DNA from: Dimorphilus gyrociliatus
Lineage: Eukaryota; Annelida; Polychaeta; Dinophilidae
Assembly (NCBI GenBank): GCA_904063045.1
Contig: CAJFCJ010000002.1
Location: 4,298,179-4,362,178, forward strand
Direction of reading: 5' to 3'
DNA length: 64,000 nucleotides
Positions within the stretch are counted from its first letter, which is position 1. The number at the start of each line of letters is the position of its first letter. This document shows, one piece after another, positions 25,208 to 36,814 of the stretch. The translations under genes were made by a program, and so were the position numbers. The notes beneath the pieces are model-generated. The model made no database searches and was not told the DNA's origin. It saw nothing but the letters and a program-made list of their open reading frames with translations.

Positions 25208-25826
25208 TCATATACAGACATTTTCTTGATCCTGCATAGCTTCATCGACATCTCTCATCAATTTCTTATGCACCATTTCTCTTGGCGTCATTGATCCTTG
25301 AACAACCTTAAATGGAGAACGGCTAGATATCTTCTTCCTTTTAAATTTTCGTTTTGGCGTCGGTGAATTTGAAGCTGAGCTCATTTTCTTCTCAAGAGTG
25401 AACGATCTATTTGGAAAATGATAGTAACGGTTACTTGTTCCAACTTTCCACTTAGATTGGATTATGGTTTTTATAGAGTATTTACATTTATTCGTTGTTA
25501 TTATTGAGAAATATATTTGCTTATACTTTGAAATAATACTAAGTGTGGTAATATAACCGCTTTTAGTAAGGTACTAACCTATTAAGCTCGGGATTAGATC
25601 GAGACTTGTGGATTTCATAGATCGGGGTTCTTGCAAAGCTAGCACACGGTGATCTTGGATCTGAGATCATTTCTGGAGTTTTCTGAACTTCAATTGGTGT
25701 TCTTTGTATTTCCAAAGAAGGAGAACGTGGGTCGAAAGCTGGATTAACCGACCGATAATTTCGTGGCGTCGAATATACTTCGTTCGGGAGAGATTCTGTA
25801 AATTCCTTAACACTCTGATTCCCCAT
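25208..25826 (-). CDS. CDCA3: CDCA3 / Tome-1 homologue (mitotic-entry regulator)
   Basis: Two exons, 25826-25579 and 25406-25208, give 148 residues; the human protein is 268. The N-terminal Met-Gly could be myristoylated. The paired motifs DPRSPSLEIQRTPIEV and DPRSPCASFARTPI are the characteristic repeats of CDCA3. The C-terminal exon has SSRSPFKVVQGSMTPRE and ends QDQENVCI. In vertebrates CDCA3 links SCF to Wee1 destruction and is itself removed by APC/C through a C-terminal KEN box. Here the corresponding tripeptide reads QEN. The RSP and RTP sites are likely CDK targets. Head-to-head with USP5. Confidence 0.82.
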
Positions 25827-26527
25827 AATTGCAATTGTTTTAATATCAGCTATAGATCCTTCTTAGTCGATTAATTACTCTCTAGAAGTCCTGAAAATGA
25901 ATAAATTCTAAAATATTTAAATATGTTTAAAGTTGTTGTTCAAAATATGGCGCCGACCAATCAGCGATAACTCTGGTTGTCTAAATTGTTTTGAAAGTGA
26001 ACTGTTCTGAATAGTAAATACACTATTGCTTACTGTTGAAAGTGAACACTAAACACAATTTCGCGAGGGAAGTCATTATGTAATTCAAAACAAAATTTAA
26101 ATAAAAAAACGCAAATATATTCCATAGTACATTTAAGATTGATAGGCTTTCTAATCCTTATATTATAAATTATTCCAATAGACAACATATGATACACCAT
26201 CGAATATTGCTTACCTTTTATAAAATGATAGTAAGGAAAGCAAATGGAATTATAAACGATAACAAAGTTAAAACTTCAAATGAAATTTGAAATAACGCTC
26301 ATGAGCGATAATCGATTCAAAATATCGTTTAAGTAAAAAAAAGATCAAATGTAATCTGTATACCGATACTTATAATTAAAAAAAAAGATTTTATAAATAA
26401 AATATTTTTAAAACCTTTAAATTCTTCAAAAAAGCTAACTTCTCGTCACCTGCTGGTTCATAGCAATACCCGGTTTGGTTAAAAGTAAAATTTTCCTTCA
26501 CCCGTTTATTTCCTAAAATTATCAGCA
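25827..26527. promoter_or_regulatory. Divergent promoter region CDCA3 / USP5
   Basis: A 701-base gap between opposite start codons. ATATGGCGCC at 25945-25954 is a weaker YY1-like match. Otherwise AT-rich, with no coding exon seen. Confidence 0.45.
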
Positions 26528-29430
26528 ATGGCGGAAATTCTGCAACCTCATCTTTCTAAAGTACGCGTCCCTAAAGGGGGTGATAAAGTCTACAAGGATG
26601 AATGTGTTTATTCATTCGATTCCCCAGTAAGTGTTAAAAATTGAGTTCCATTCATGTTATAAATTCGTCTTGCACTGGAATTACTTACCGGTTCTGAGAA
26701 GCTGACTAGTCAAAACATTGCTTATTACAAGTCTATAATATTAATTAAAAATATTATTACTTGCTGTTTAGCAAATTTATGAACTAGAACTATGAGTTTA
26801 CAATTGTTATTTTAAGGGTTAGAATTAATTCTTTCAAAAGCACGCTATCCTGAGCTATAAAATATTTCAGCTGCTTGGATTTTTTTTCTTCTAAGATGTC
26901 TTACTTTACTTATTTTAGGAATCACCTGGAGGACTATACGTTTGTATGAACACATTTATAGGCTTGGGAAAGACCTACGTTTCAAGACATGCTGAAAGAA
27001 CTGGCAACTGTGTGTTTTTACATCTAAAAACCAAAAAGAAGAAGAAGAATGTTCGTACGGAGTCAGATGAGCCAGAGAAGAAAAAAGTTACTCGAATGGC
27101 CATAGGTGTTGAAGGTGGTTTTGACGCTAATACTGCCCAATTTGAATATGAGGAAAAACAGACTATTGTTATATTACCCTCGTGGACTGTTCTAGAATAC
27201 CCTGATGAAAACTTGCCAAATATTATTCAACGATCGGCCGTTGGTATTTTAAGCGCAGATTCTGGTTAGTATTTTTTTTATAAATTAAGCGAGGTACCAA
27301 ATTAATGATTAATTTTAATTGTGTGTTTTAGGTTCTAGAGTTGAACAATTTGCAGCTTGGGAAGAAGGTGAGCGAAAACTTTCCAGACATGCTAATGATC
27401 TCGTTCAATTGGACAATAACAAGAAAATCCCTCCTACTGGCTGGAAATGTGAGAAGTGTGATTTGACGAATAATTTATGGTTGAATTTAACTGATGGATC
27501 TGTTTTGTGTGGAAGAAAGCATTGGGATGGTACTGGAGGAAATGATCATGCTATTGAATACTTTCGAGAGACTGGATATCCTCTGTGCGTTAAATTAGGA
27601 ACTATAACTCCTAGTGGAGCTGATGTTTACTCTTACGCAGAAGATGAAATGGTTAGTCCTATTAACTCTCAATAAATAACATAATTAAACATATATTTAA
27701 TTTATTTCAGGTAATTGACCCGAAGCTCAAGGAGCATCTTGCTCATTTCGGTATTAACATGATGACATCGGAAAAAACGGAAAAATCAATGTCAGAACTG
27801 GAAATTGAGTTAAATGAACGAAGTGCAGAATGGGCTTCAATGCAGGAAACTGGATCTCAATTAGAGCCAGTTTATGGACCAGGATTTACGGGAATCCACA
27901 ACTTGGGGAATTCATGCTATATGAACGTGATACTTCAGATGCTATTTAATATACCTGATTTTTGCTCGATTTTTGCAAACAATTTTGAAATGTTTTTGAA
28001 TTCAATTGATTCAAATGCTGCGGATGATTTCACAATCCAATTTTCTAAGTTGGGAAGGGCTCTTTTAAATGGAGAATATTCAAAGAAACCTCAACCCGAA
28101 GAAGACGCAGAATTGTTGGATTTTGGTATAAAACCAAGACTTCTGAGATCAATTGTCGGACGAGGACATATTGAATTTTCGACAAAGAGACAGCAAGATG
28201 CTCATGAATTCCTACTTCATATACTTAGTTTGGTTGAAAGATCTGTTCGAGTTATTGGAGCGAATAACCCAAGTGATGCAATGAAATTTAGAGTCCAAGA
28301 AAGAGTGGAGTGCACGTTAACCAAAAAGGTAGGGCAAGAATCTTATTGTATTATTTATAAGAAAGAAAGAAAGTTGAAAAAACTCTTACTTTCCCAAAGG
28401 TACGATATACATCAAGAGATGAATACGTTTTTAGTTTACCCGTCCCTGTTGAAAGCGGTACAACAAGTTTACAATCTTGTGTCGAAGCTTGGGCTGCTCC
28501 TGAAATAGTTACTGACTTTTATTCGTCCGCAGCAAAAACGAAGACAAATGCTTTAAAATCTTCATCCCTTATTAGCTTCCCAGATTTTTTTGTCTGCCAA
28601 TTGAAACGCTTCACAGTGGCAGCAGATTGGACAGCTAAGAAGCTTGATGTTCTTGTTGATGTTCCAACAATTCTTGACCTAAGCGCATTTAAAAAGTCTG
28701 AAGGTTTAGAACCCGGTGAGGAGGAACTACCCAATGAGAGTGGTCCATCCAAGGTATTATATTAAAATCGTTTCCATTCAATAGTAATATAGCTCCTTAT
28801 CGGCAGATAACTTTGGATGAAAACATTATAGGACAATTGATGGATATGGGCTTTCCTCGTGAAGCGTGCAGACGAGCGGTATACAATACTATGAACAGTG
28901 GTGGCGCTGAAGCCGCAGCTGAATGGGCAATGCAACACGTCGGCGACCCAGACTTTTCTGATCCCTTTACCATACCGGATGGAAGCCAGAAACAAGGCTT
29001 TCAAGCAAACCCTGAATCATTGGCTTTGATTGTCAGTCTGGGCTTCACTGAAAATCAAGCTCGTGCCGCACTAAAAGCGACGGTAAGAATTTCTAAATTA
29101 CAACTTTAAGAGTTGCTTTAAGTTTTATTGCTTTAGGATAACAACGTTGAACGGGCTGCCGAATATGCTTTCTCTCACTCTGAAGAGTTAGACAGAGCTG
29201 AAGAGCCATCTTCAAGCAACCAACAGCAAGTTAAAGTAAGGGATGGACCAGGAATATACGAACTCGTAGGTTTTGTAAGCCACATGGGATCATCCACATC
29301 GGTTGGTCATTATGTTTGGCATGTTCGTAAAGACGATTCTTGGTATATATTTAACGATGAAAAAGTAGCAGTTTCTCAAAATCCCCCAAAATCGAGTGCA
29401 TATTTATACCTTTATAGACGTAAATTTTAA
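26528..29430 (+). CDS. USP5: Ubiquitin carboxyl-terminal hydrolase 5/13 (isopeptidase T)
   Basis: Deubiquitinase that dismantles unanchored polyubiquitin; 768 residues against 858 in human USP5. Exons: 26528-26626, 26919-27264, 27332-27651, 27711-28328, 28400-28753, 28807-29082, 29137-29430. The N-terminal cryptic ZnF-UBP has [20 protein letters not shown] and [15 protein letters not shown]. The ZnF-UBP follows ([31 protein letters not shown]). The catalytic Cys is in NLGNSCYMN (residue ~324). Two UBA domains ([34 protein letters not shown]) lie at ~580-620 and ~645-690. The catalytic His is in VGHYVWHV (~729). All catalytic residues are present. Introns are mostly 50-70 bases; the first is 292. 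Confidence 0.96.
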
Positions 29431-29864
29431 ATTAACACTGACTATGTAATTTCGTTTTTGCTTGTTTACTATTATTAAAGTATTGAGTAAAAGTGTTAAT
29501 AAGACTGAGATTCTATCATAGACTTTCAAAGGAGTAAGTCTGATAGAATGTTATCTATGATTGAAAATCTCTCTTGTAATTCAATTATTTGTCAAGTATG
29601 AAAAAACAAAAAAAACTTGTCTTTCAAAAGTCCCATTGTTATGTTTCCATTGAGAGGAACAAACTTCTTTCAAGGTAAATATAATAATCGATCAATAAAG
29701 CTTGAATTGTTGTAACAATAAGGAACTAGTTTGTATAAAATTGAAAATTCGTTTGACTAGAAACATTTAAGAATAAGCAGTGAACAGACAGTGCATTGAA
29801 GAAAGTTATCTGCTATATCTTGCGCCATCTTTATTTTTTATAGGATAAACCTTTTTATCGGCGA
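29431..29864. other. Convergent 3' region USP5 / LRRIQ1-like gene, with hairpin
   Basis: 434 bases between two converging genes. Besides the hairpin at 29510-29549 there is only AT-rich sequence. AAAGATGGCG on the minus strand (29823-29832) resembles a YY1 core but lies downstream of both genes. Confidence 0.4.
29510..29549. repeat. Inverted repeat / RNA hairpin
   Basis: Left arm ATTCTATCA (29510-29518), a TA bulge, then GACTT. After a 10-base loop (29526-29535) come AAGTC and TGATAGAAT (29536-29549). That makes 14 Watson-Crick pairs interrupted by one 2-base bulge. It lies about 80 bases after the USP5 stop codon, in its likely 3'UTR. Confidence 0.6.
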
Positions 29865-32800
29865 TTATTTCCCGCGTTTCTTGCCACCTCCCCAACCACC
29901 GCTTAATTTAACTTGCTTGTTTCTCCAAGACATTTTTTCATGAGCTTTCTGATGAGGTGCCGAATTTGTTGTCTTTATTGATGGTAAAGATCCTTTTCTT
30001 GGTTCTACGAGTAACAATTTAACGATTATAACGTAGCTGTAAATTACCAACAGAGTTTACTTACTAAAATCTGTTGCGGAAAATCTTCTTGTTCCACTTA
30101 TAGTTGAATCGCCTATAGATTGTAGTTCCATGGAAATAGGACTTTCCTATAAAAATAATGAATATAATGAATTTATAGTTATAAATTCTTATTTACATAC
30201 TGTTAAATTTGATCGTCCACCAGAAAGGACTCTGTTATCAAGCTTAGGGAGATTTTCGCTCTGATTAATTCTAGAGCTAGACAATGGAACATCAAAATTC
30301 GAAATTTGTGTATGTATCCATTCGTAAGTCCTATTTTCTTTAGAAGAATTTTCCAATACTTTTGTTTTCTGTTCTTTTTCACTATTCTTTTGCACCCCTT
30401 GAAAATATTCAGTTCGTTCAACACCCTTCTTTACAGCTTGAACCGACGGCTTCTCTCCCTCAAATTTTTTAAATAGTGCCAGGCGCTGTTTGGCGTCCAA
30501 CTTACTGATTTTCTTGCGTCTTTCAGAATTATATTTCATTTTTTTCGCCCTTTCTAACATGAGAGCGGCTGTTTGAGAATTTTTGAAACCCCTGAAATAT
30601 CATTTTATTAAAAATTATCAATTGATCTGCGTTTTTTCCTATTTTGCAAAGTACATACCATTCTTGTTGTAGTTCTTCCTCCTTTTTAGACGCAAAAGTT
30701 CTTTGTGACGTTATATCAGGATCTGCTATGCGTGATGAAGCTCTCGATAGAAGTGGGGGAAGTGGAGGCTTCATTCTTGAATTATTTAGGGGTGAGGCTC
30801 TCCAAGCTTCCACTGGTATATTTGGGGGTTGATTTGAACTTTGATTGTCAGTAGTAGACAAAGGTGGAAGAACTATATCGTTTTGTCTATAACAACAAGT
30901 ATTGAATAGTATATTGATATGATAACTAAATTACTTACAAATCAGGAACATCAGATGGTCTTATCACAATATCAATTGAATCCTCGTTGAAATTAAAATC
31001 AATTTCCTCCTCTTCGTCACTCTTTTCACTTTCAGCTGTTTCTCTTACTACATCAGACTTGAGGAATAGCTGTTTTACACTATCAAGTTTCTTTCTCACT
31101 CTATAACCTCGCCATGTTTTCTGAATAAAATAAGATATCAATGGAAGATATATAAGACCTAAGAGATCAGCAAACCTGAATAAGAATTGCTGCATTGTGT
31201 TTGTAAAGATCATATTCATTATTATATTTGTATGATCTCCATGCTTGTTGTATAGTTATAGCAGCTAAGCACCTTTTAATATATGTATCAAAATCTTGTC
31301 GAGCTTTATAGCCTCTCCACAGGGCTTGAATTTTTGTGGCTGCAGCATTCTTCTTTTCCCTACAAACAAATATATTAGCTACCAAGTCAAGAAGTCAAAT
31401 AAAGATTATTAAATACACACATTTGTTTCTCATTTAGTCTTTGATTAAGATTTGATCGACCATTGGATGGCGAATCTGATGGAGGTTTCGGTACAGCGGA
31501 AAATTGTTGAAGAGATTCTTCGAATTTATTTTTTCCATAAGTGGTCATAACTTTACTCTCCAAATTTTTATCATAAACAGTTTTTTCTGTTCTATCTTCT
31601 CTTATTTGAGAGAGAACTTTTGCAATTTTATTATATCTATTATCTATTTCTTCTAACTCAGCCAAGTCCGTGTCGCTTAAACCGCTTTTTTGTTTTTCTT
31701 GATTTTCGTCAAGTGTTGTAGCTTTAGAGTTTCTTTTTCGTATTTCGTCCAATTCTCTATTTATTTTCTCCAAACGCATTTTCTCCTTGTCCGTTGGTAA
31801 TTCTTCTATAATATTCTTTTTGTCTTTGTCTGTATAACGTTCAACTTTTCCTCCTCTTTCCTCTTCTTCTGAGAGCTTCAACTTCAGAACTCTTTCTGTC
31901 TCTTGTCTTTTTTTTTCTTCTTCGTCTTGGATCTTTTTTAGATGTAATCGCTCTTGTTCTTGTATTCTCTTCTCTTCTCTTCTCTTTTCTTCCTCTTGCC
32001 TTTTCTTTTCCTCTTCTTGCTTTCTCTTTTCCTCTTCTTGCCTCTGCTTTACCTCTTCTTGTCTCTTCTTTTCCTCTTCTTGCCTCTTCTTTTCCTCTTC
32101 TTGCTTCTTCTTTTCCTCTTCTTGCTTCTTCTTTTCCTCTTCTTGCCTCTTCTTTTCCTCTTCTTGCCTCTTCTTTTCCTCTTCTTGCCTCTTCTTTTCT
32201 TCTTCTTGCCTCTTCTTTTCCTCTTCTTGCCTTTTCCTTTCTTCCTCCTTTTTTTTCATTTCTTCTTGCTTTAGTTTCTCCAATCGCAAATTTTCCTCCT
32301 CTTGCTTTTTCTTCTCTGCTTGTCGTATTTTTTCCAACCGTTCTTCTTCTTTTCGTAATTTTTCTGCTTCTTCGAGTTGTACTTTCTCCAAACGAATACG
32401 TTCTTCTTCAGCTTGCTTTTCTTTTTTCATTATCTCTGCTTCTCTCTTTCGTTCTTCAATTTCCGCTATTCGCTTCTGTTCATAATGAATGCGAGCATTA
32501 TATCTTCTTTCGTCAATAGCTTCTCCATAAAGTTTACGAGCGCTAAAAACAGTCAGATTCATGTATATTACAATTGAGGAGTGAATTTTACTTACCAGTA
32601 TCGTCTGAAGGTCGTTTGAATGCTTATGGCGGCCTTAATTTGTTGATTCTCTTTCTTCTGCTTTTCAAATTCAGCTTGTTTGTTAAATTCTTCATATTCA
32701 CTTGCTTGAACTCTGCCAAGTTGTTCTATTCTTTCCTAAATTATAATGTAACTGTACTAAAAGCAAGAGGTATTGAAAGTTTATTAAATACCTCATATTT

Positions 32801-33883
32801 TTTTTGGGATTTCATCAAACGTTCAAGCAGAGATTCATTCTCCCTTTCATTATCTTCTTCTAATTTCTGTATGAAATAGTGGATGTTAAGAATTAAATAA
32901 TAACTCTATTATACTAAATATAAAAGTACTTTATTAATTTCAACTAGATTATGCTTTTCGTCTTCTATCCATGCTCGTTTCTCTTCCCTCAGCACAGCTT
33001 TTCTCTCTTCAATTTCTTTTAACGGCTTTAAAATATTTTCTTCGACCTGTCAAAAAGACGATGATAAGAATACAAATAGTAAAAAGTTTGTTGTCAAAGT
33101 GAGCTTACTTGTTTCCTTTCCTTTTCCTTTTCTATTGCTTGTTTATTAAATTGAATGATTTTTTCTCGTAAGTCTCTCTCCATTTTTTCAATATCTGTTG
33201 CTAAAATAATTTCTCCATTGTTTTCATTAATTTCATTCTCTTCTGCAAAACATTTTTTGGATCATTAATCTTGAAATAGATATACTTTAAATAATAAACC
33301 TTTATCGTCCTTAGTTTCCTCGATAGCTGAAACTTCAGTGGCAAAAAATTGTTCTTCGCCATTATTTTCATCTCTTCTAAGTTCTGCAAGTTCCTTTTCG
33401 TCTTCTTCTTCAAGTTGCTTGATAATCTGATTGGAAATTATGTATGGAATTAAACTGGTGTAAAGGTAATTTTTTATTTTTAATCTTACATCCTTACGAC
33501 GTTTGACTTCCTCATCATCTTCTTCATCCCTATGTATCACTAGATTAAGAAAAATAATTGGTGAATATTTCATAGAAATTTTATTATTAATACTATTAAA
33601 AAATACTTTTGCAATTTGCTTCCTCCATCAATATGTCACATTCTTCCAAATCTTTTAATAAGGAATCTGATTGATCTTGGATTCTCGTAAAGTAATCATT
33701 CATTGACAGCAATATAGCATTATCCTGGAGTTTGTGATAGTTAATAATTAACTTTAACGTTTCAAAAATACTATTTCTTACATTTGTATCAGTGCAATTT
33801 TCAACAGGCCTTTCTGTCGAATAAATATCATTGTAGTCATCTTCATCTGAATCAGGATTAAATTCTTCACTTTTTTCGCTCAT
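29865..33883 (-). CDS. LRRIQ1: LRRIQ1-like IQ and coiled-coil protein without leucine-rich repeats
   Basis: About 1079 residues from 14 exons: 33883-33607, 33539-33490, 33417-33300, 33242-33109, 33046-32930, 32866-32792, 32735-32596, 32542-31421, 31359-31176, 31120-30939, 30886-30659, 30591-30201, 30146-30065, 30004-29865. An acidic N-terminus leads to a first IQ motif (AAISIQTTFRRY) and a very long charged helix with heptad repeats. Three more IQ motifs follow (ATKIQALWRGYKAR, AITIQQAWRSYKY, AILIQKTWRGYRVR). The C-terminal signature EEW-GFKNSQTAALMLERAKKM, then RLALFKKFE, then TYEWIHTQ and PKLDNRVLSGGR, matches LRRIQ1. The LRR block that vertebrate LRRIQ1 carries between helix and IQ cluster is absent. 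Probably calmodulin-binding; a link to cilia is inferred from the family. Head-to-head with TRMT10C. Confidence 0.85.
31963..32232 (-). repeat. Heptad (21-bp) tandem repeat coding QEEEKKR
   Basis: About 13 near-exact 21-base units in the long exon of the LRRIQ1-like gene encode repeats of QEEEKKR with rare K/R and V changes (residues ~111-200 counted within that exon). Alternating E4K4-like charge suggests a stable single alpha-helix rather than a paired coiled coil. The antisense strand gives a spurious Leu/Phe-rich frame. Confidence 0.85.
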
Positions 33884-34938
33884 ATTTAAATCTAGTAAAA
33901 TAAAATTGGTAACTAGGGACGCCAATATCAAACAAGAAAAAACAAATGAAAAAGTATGATGTATTTAAAAATAATGAGCCTAACTTCTATTCTCATCAGA
34001 TTAGAATGAACGGCTGGATTACCTTTTATCATAATTAATCAAAACTCTCTGATAATGTATAGTTTGCTTTCTGTGTCGTCTGTTAACAACATTCCGTGGC
34101 CGCAGCCATCTTACGCAATAGTAAATTTCGTACAAAATTAATAAACTAATTTCCGATTTAGTTTAAATAATTCTAAAATATATCATGAAGATATCCTTCC
34201 TGAAAAGGAAATAAAGTTGTTTTTTTACGAAAATACGAATGAACGTCCTTGGCATTATGTAGCGGTCCCTTTTGAAAAAGCTGTTTTCCTTTAAAAAATG
34301 ATTAAATAATTCTTTCCTCCAGGAAATTTTTAAAATAAAATATATGAAATTCAAATCAGCTAGCAGACTTAAATGACAAAGAGGACAGGTTTTATATATT
34401 GCAGAGTTTATTCAGGATAAACTTAGCTATATAAAATATGATAACGTGTTTTCTAAAAGTAACAATTTCTACGCAATACTAAAAAATATAATAGAGGACA
34501 TAAGCTGGATTTATTTCGTAGATTTTTTACATTTAATTAACTATATTAACATCTTTTGAACGTAAGAAACAAATTACATACATTTGTGCAACCCAGAGAT
34601 CCTAAAAATGTTCTTCTCCTTTGATTGAAAGGCTGATCAAAATTAGTTAGTTATGAATAGTGTATTTAATAAATATGACTTGTGGGCAATGAATAATAAA
34701 TCAAGATTATTTAAATAAGAATCTGTATAAATCTCTGCTAGAAGTTTTGCAACCCAAAGAGGAGCATTGGAAGGTTTCATCTGCAAGAAATATCTTTACA
34801 GAAGATTATAGCTTAATTTGTATATAATTTTGTTTGCTGTTATAAGTAAGATTTATATTGTTTCTTAAATAGTTTTTACTTAATAACTATCTTAATAATC
34901 GAATTTCACTTTTAAAACAGAATTGAAAGTGGGCGATA
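33884..34938. promoter_or_regulatory. Divergent region LRRIQ1-like / TRMT10C
   Basis: 1055 bases between opposite start codons. A short GC-rich island near 34095-34115 contains GCCATCTT (34105-34112), a YY1-like core. The other ~0.9 kb is AT-rich and I see no gene in it. Confidence 0.45.
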
Positions 34939-36009
34939 ATGCAAGCCCTTCGACGATGTTCACACGTGCTTAAATTAATACCAACAACACGCACTTACTT
35001 AACTAATCCAAAAACACTAGAAAAGCGTAAGCCAGATGATCTATGTTATAAAACGACAATACCATCCCCAAAAATACCATTTGACAAAATTACTGTGGAA
35101 GATGCAAAGAAAATCCTTACCAATTTAACACCAGAAGAAGAGAAGCAATTAAAAATTCTGAAATTAGAATATGATGTATTCTTTTCAACTGGAGTTCGAG
35201 TTCCTAATGAAATGACCTCAGAAATGTGGTGCACAATACTTAAGAAACCATCAGTAGCTTCACGAAGAAGGATGTATAACTTTTGGTTTAAGACTGAAAA
35301 GAAAATTGAAAATGAGAAGAAGAGAAAACAAAAAAAAGCTCTGCAGCCAAAACCTGAAAAGAGTTTTAACTTCTATAATAACATATATTTTTTTGTTAGG
35401 GAGACGACTATGAATCAACATTATTACAACAATTTATGCCATGCCATGAGATTTGGACCTCCTTTACTCTTTGATATGTCATTTGAAAATAAGATGACTG
35501 ACAGAGAAGTCAAAAACTTTGTCACTCAGCTCCAATATTCTCATTCAATCAACAAGATGAATCAAGAACCATTTCATTTTTCATTTTATAACGTTTTAAG
35601 CGAAGGTAGATTCTTTAATCAAATGCACTTCTTTGGAAAAGACTTGAGTAATATACCATGGACAGTTAGTAATAACGACTTCCAGGACATATATGATAAG
35701 GAAAATCTTATTTACCTGTCGCCTAACGGAGCAAGAACAATGAAAGAATACGATCATAATGCTATATACATTATCGGAGGAATTGTCGATAGAAGTGAAG
35801 AAGTACCTTTAACGTTTGCCAAAGCCAAAAAGGAAAAGATCAGGTCCGTAAGGTTTCCTCTAGAGAGATATTTGGATTGGACACGTGGTAGCAAGAGTTT
35901 AACTATTGATCAAGTTGTAGGCATCTTACTTAGGATAAAGCAGAATAATAATAACTGGGAAGCCGCCTTTAGTGAATTTGTGCCAAAGAGGAAGACTTAT
36001 AAAGATTAA
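34939..36009 (+). CDS. TRMT10C: Mitochondrial RNase P subunit / tRNA m1R9 methyltransferase (TRMT10C, MRPP1)
   Basis: Single-exon gene of 356 residues. The basic N-terminus (MQALRRCSHVLK) looks like a mitochondrial targeting peptide. The SPOUT TRM10 domain is in the C-terminal half: IYLSPNGARTMKEYDH, then YIIGGIVDRS (knot region), then KAKKEKIRSVRFPLERYLDW, then LTIDQVVGILL and FVPKRK. In the known complex TRMT10C with SDR5C1 methylates purine 9 of mitochondrial tRNAs and supports PRORP in 5' processing. The long N-terminal extension and mitochondrial start argue for TRMT10C over TRMT10A/B. AATAAA at 36050-36055. Confidence 0.9.
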   Translation: MQALRRCSHVLKLIPTTRTYLTNPKTLEKRKPDDLCYKTTIPSPKIPFDKITVEDAKKILTNLTPEEEKQLKILKLEYDVFFSTGVRVPNEMTSEMWCTILKKPSVASRRRMYNFWFKTEKKIENEKKRKQKKALQPKPEKSFNFYNNIYFFVRETTMNQHYYNNLCHAMRFGPPLLFDMSFENKMTDREVKNFVTQLQYSHSINKMNQEPFHFSFYNVLSEGRFFNQMHFFGKDLSNIPWTVSNNDFQDIYDKENLIYLSPNGARTMKEYDHNAIYIIGGIVDRSEEVPLTFAKAKKEKIRSVRFPLERYLDWTRGSKSLTIDQVVGILLRIKQNNNNWEAAFSEFVPKRKTYKD

Positions 36010-36814
36010 AACTATCAAACTTTATTCCAATGTTTGTTATATTTGTATGAATAAAACCAATAAGAGAAATTCAGTTGTATTTATTGAATTTTGAAAACAA
36101 AACAGATGTTACTAGAATTTTAAGTATCAATATCACAGTTTTTTGCAAAATTGGCCAAAACGTTAAGCATTTAAACATTACGAATAGATAATATATATAT
36201 ATATATAATTAATATATATTTTTATAAATAGATCAATTAATAAATATGATGAAAAATGTAAATAATATAGAAGTATATATAGTTTTTTTACATTTCAAGA
36301 AGAATAACATACTAAAGAAAAAACTTCACTGAAACAGCAGAATTTTGGGTGATTTTACCTTATTTAATCCCATAATGACATTAACAATAACAAATGCAAC
36401 TATATAAATGTTAGATGAAAATTTTAAGCATTATTATGAATTCCATTATATATTTAAAAGTGAAATTAATTATTTAAAGGCACTTAGTTAATGAACTTGA
36501 TCACGAGCTGTTAAATTATCGCTTTCATTTTCAAGTCACCAATTGCTAAGCGTATTATGGTTTGTGAGAGAAGATAAAATAATTACTATTGTTTTAATAG
36601 AAGCAATGAGAAAAGCACAACGATCCTTTTCAAATTTTGGGTTCTTTAGCAATCCTATGACGCAAAGAAAAGTGACTTATTTCTGCATGACGTGTATACA
36701 AACGTAATTATTTTGTCATAATAAATTTGTTAAAATCCTAAAACAATAAGTTAAACTTCTGAAGTTTATCTTTTAAAGAAGAAAATTGAAAAAAAGGATA
36801 ATTTGCGAAATAAT
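36010..36814. other. Convergent 3' region TRMT10C / SLC35E2-like gene
   Basis: 805 bases, AT-rich, with a (TA)n tract near 36191-36208. No gene seen. Confidence 0.45.

Noticed and set aside
31954-32274. Plus-strand Leu/Phe-rich open frame
   Set aside because: It is the antisense of the QEEEKKR heptad repeat; composition alone keeps it open.
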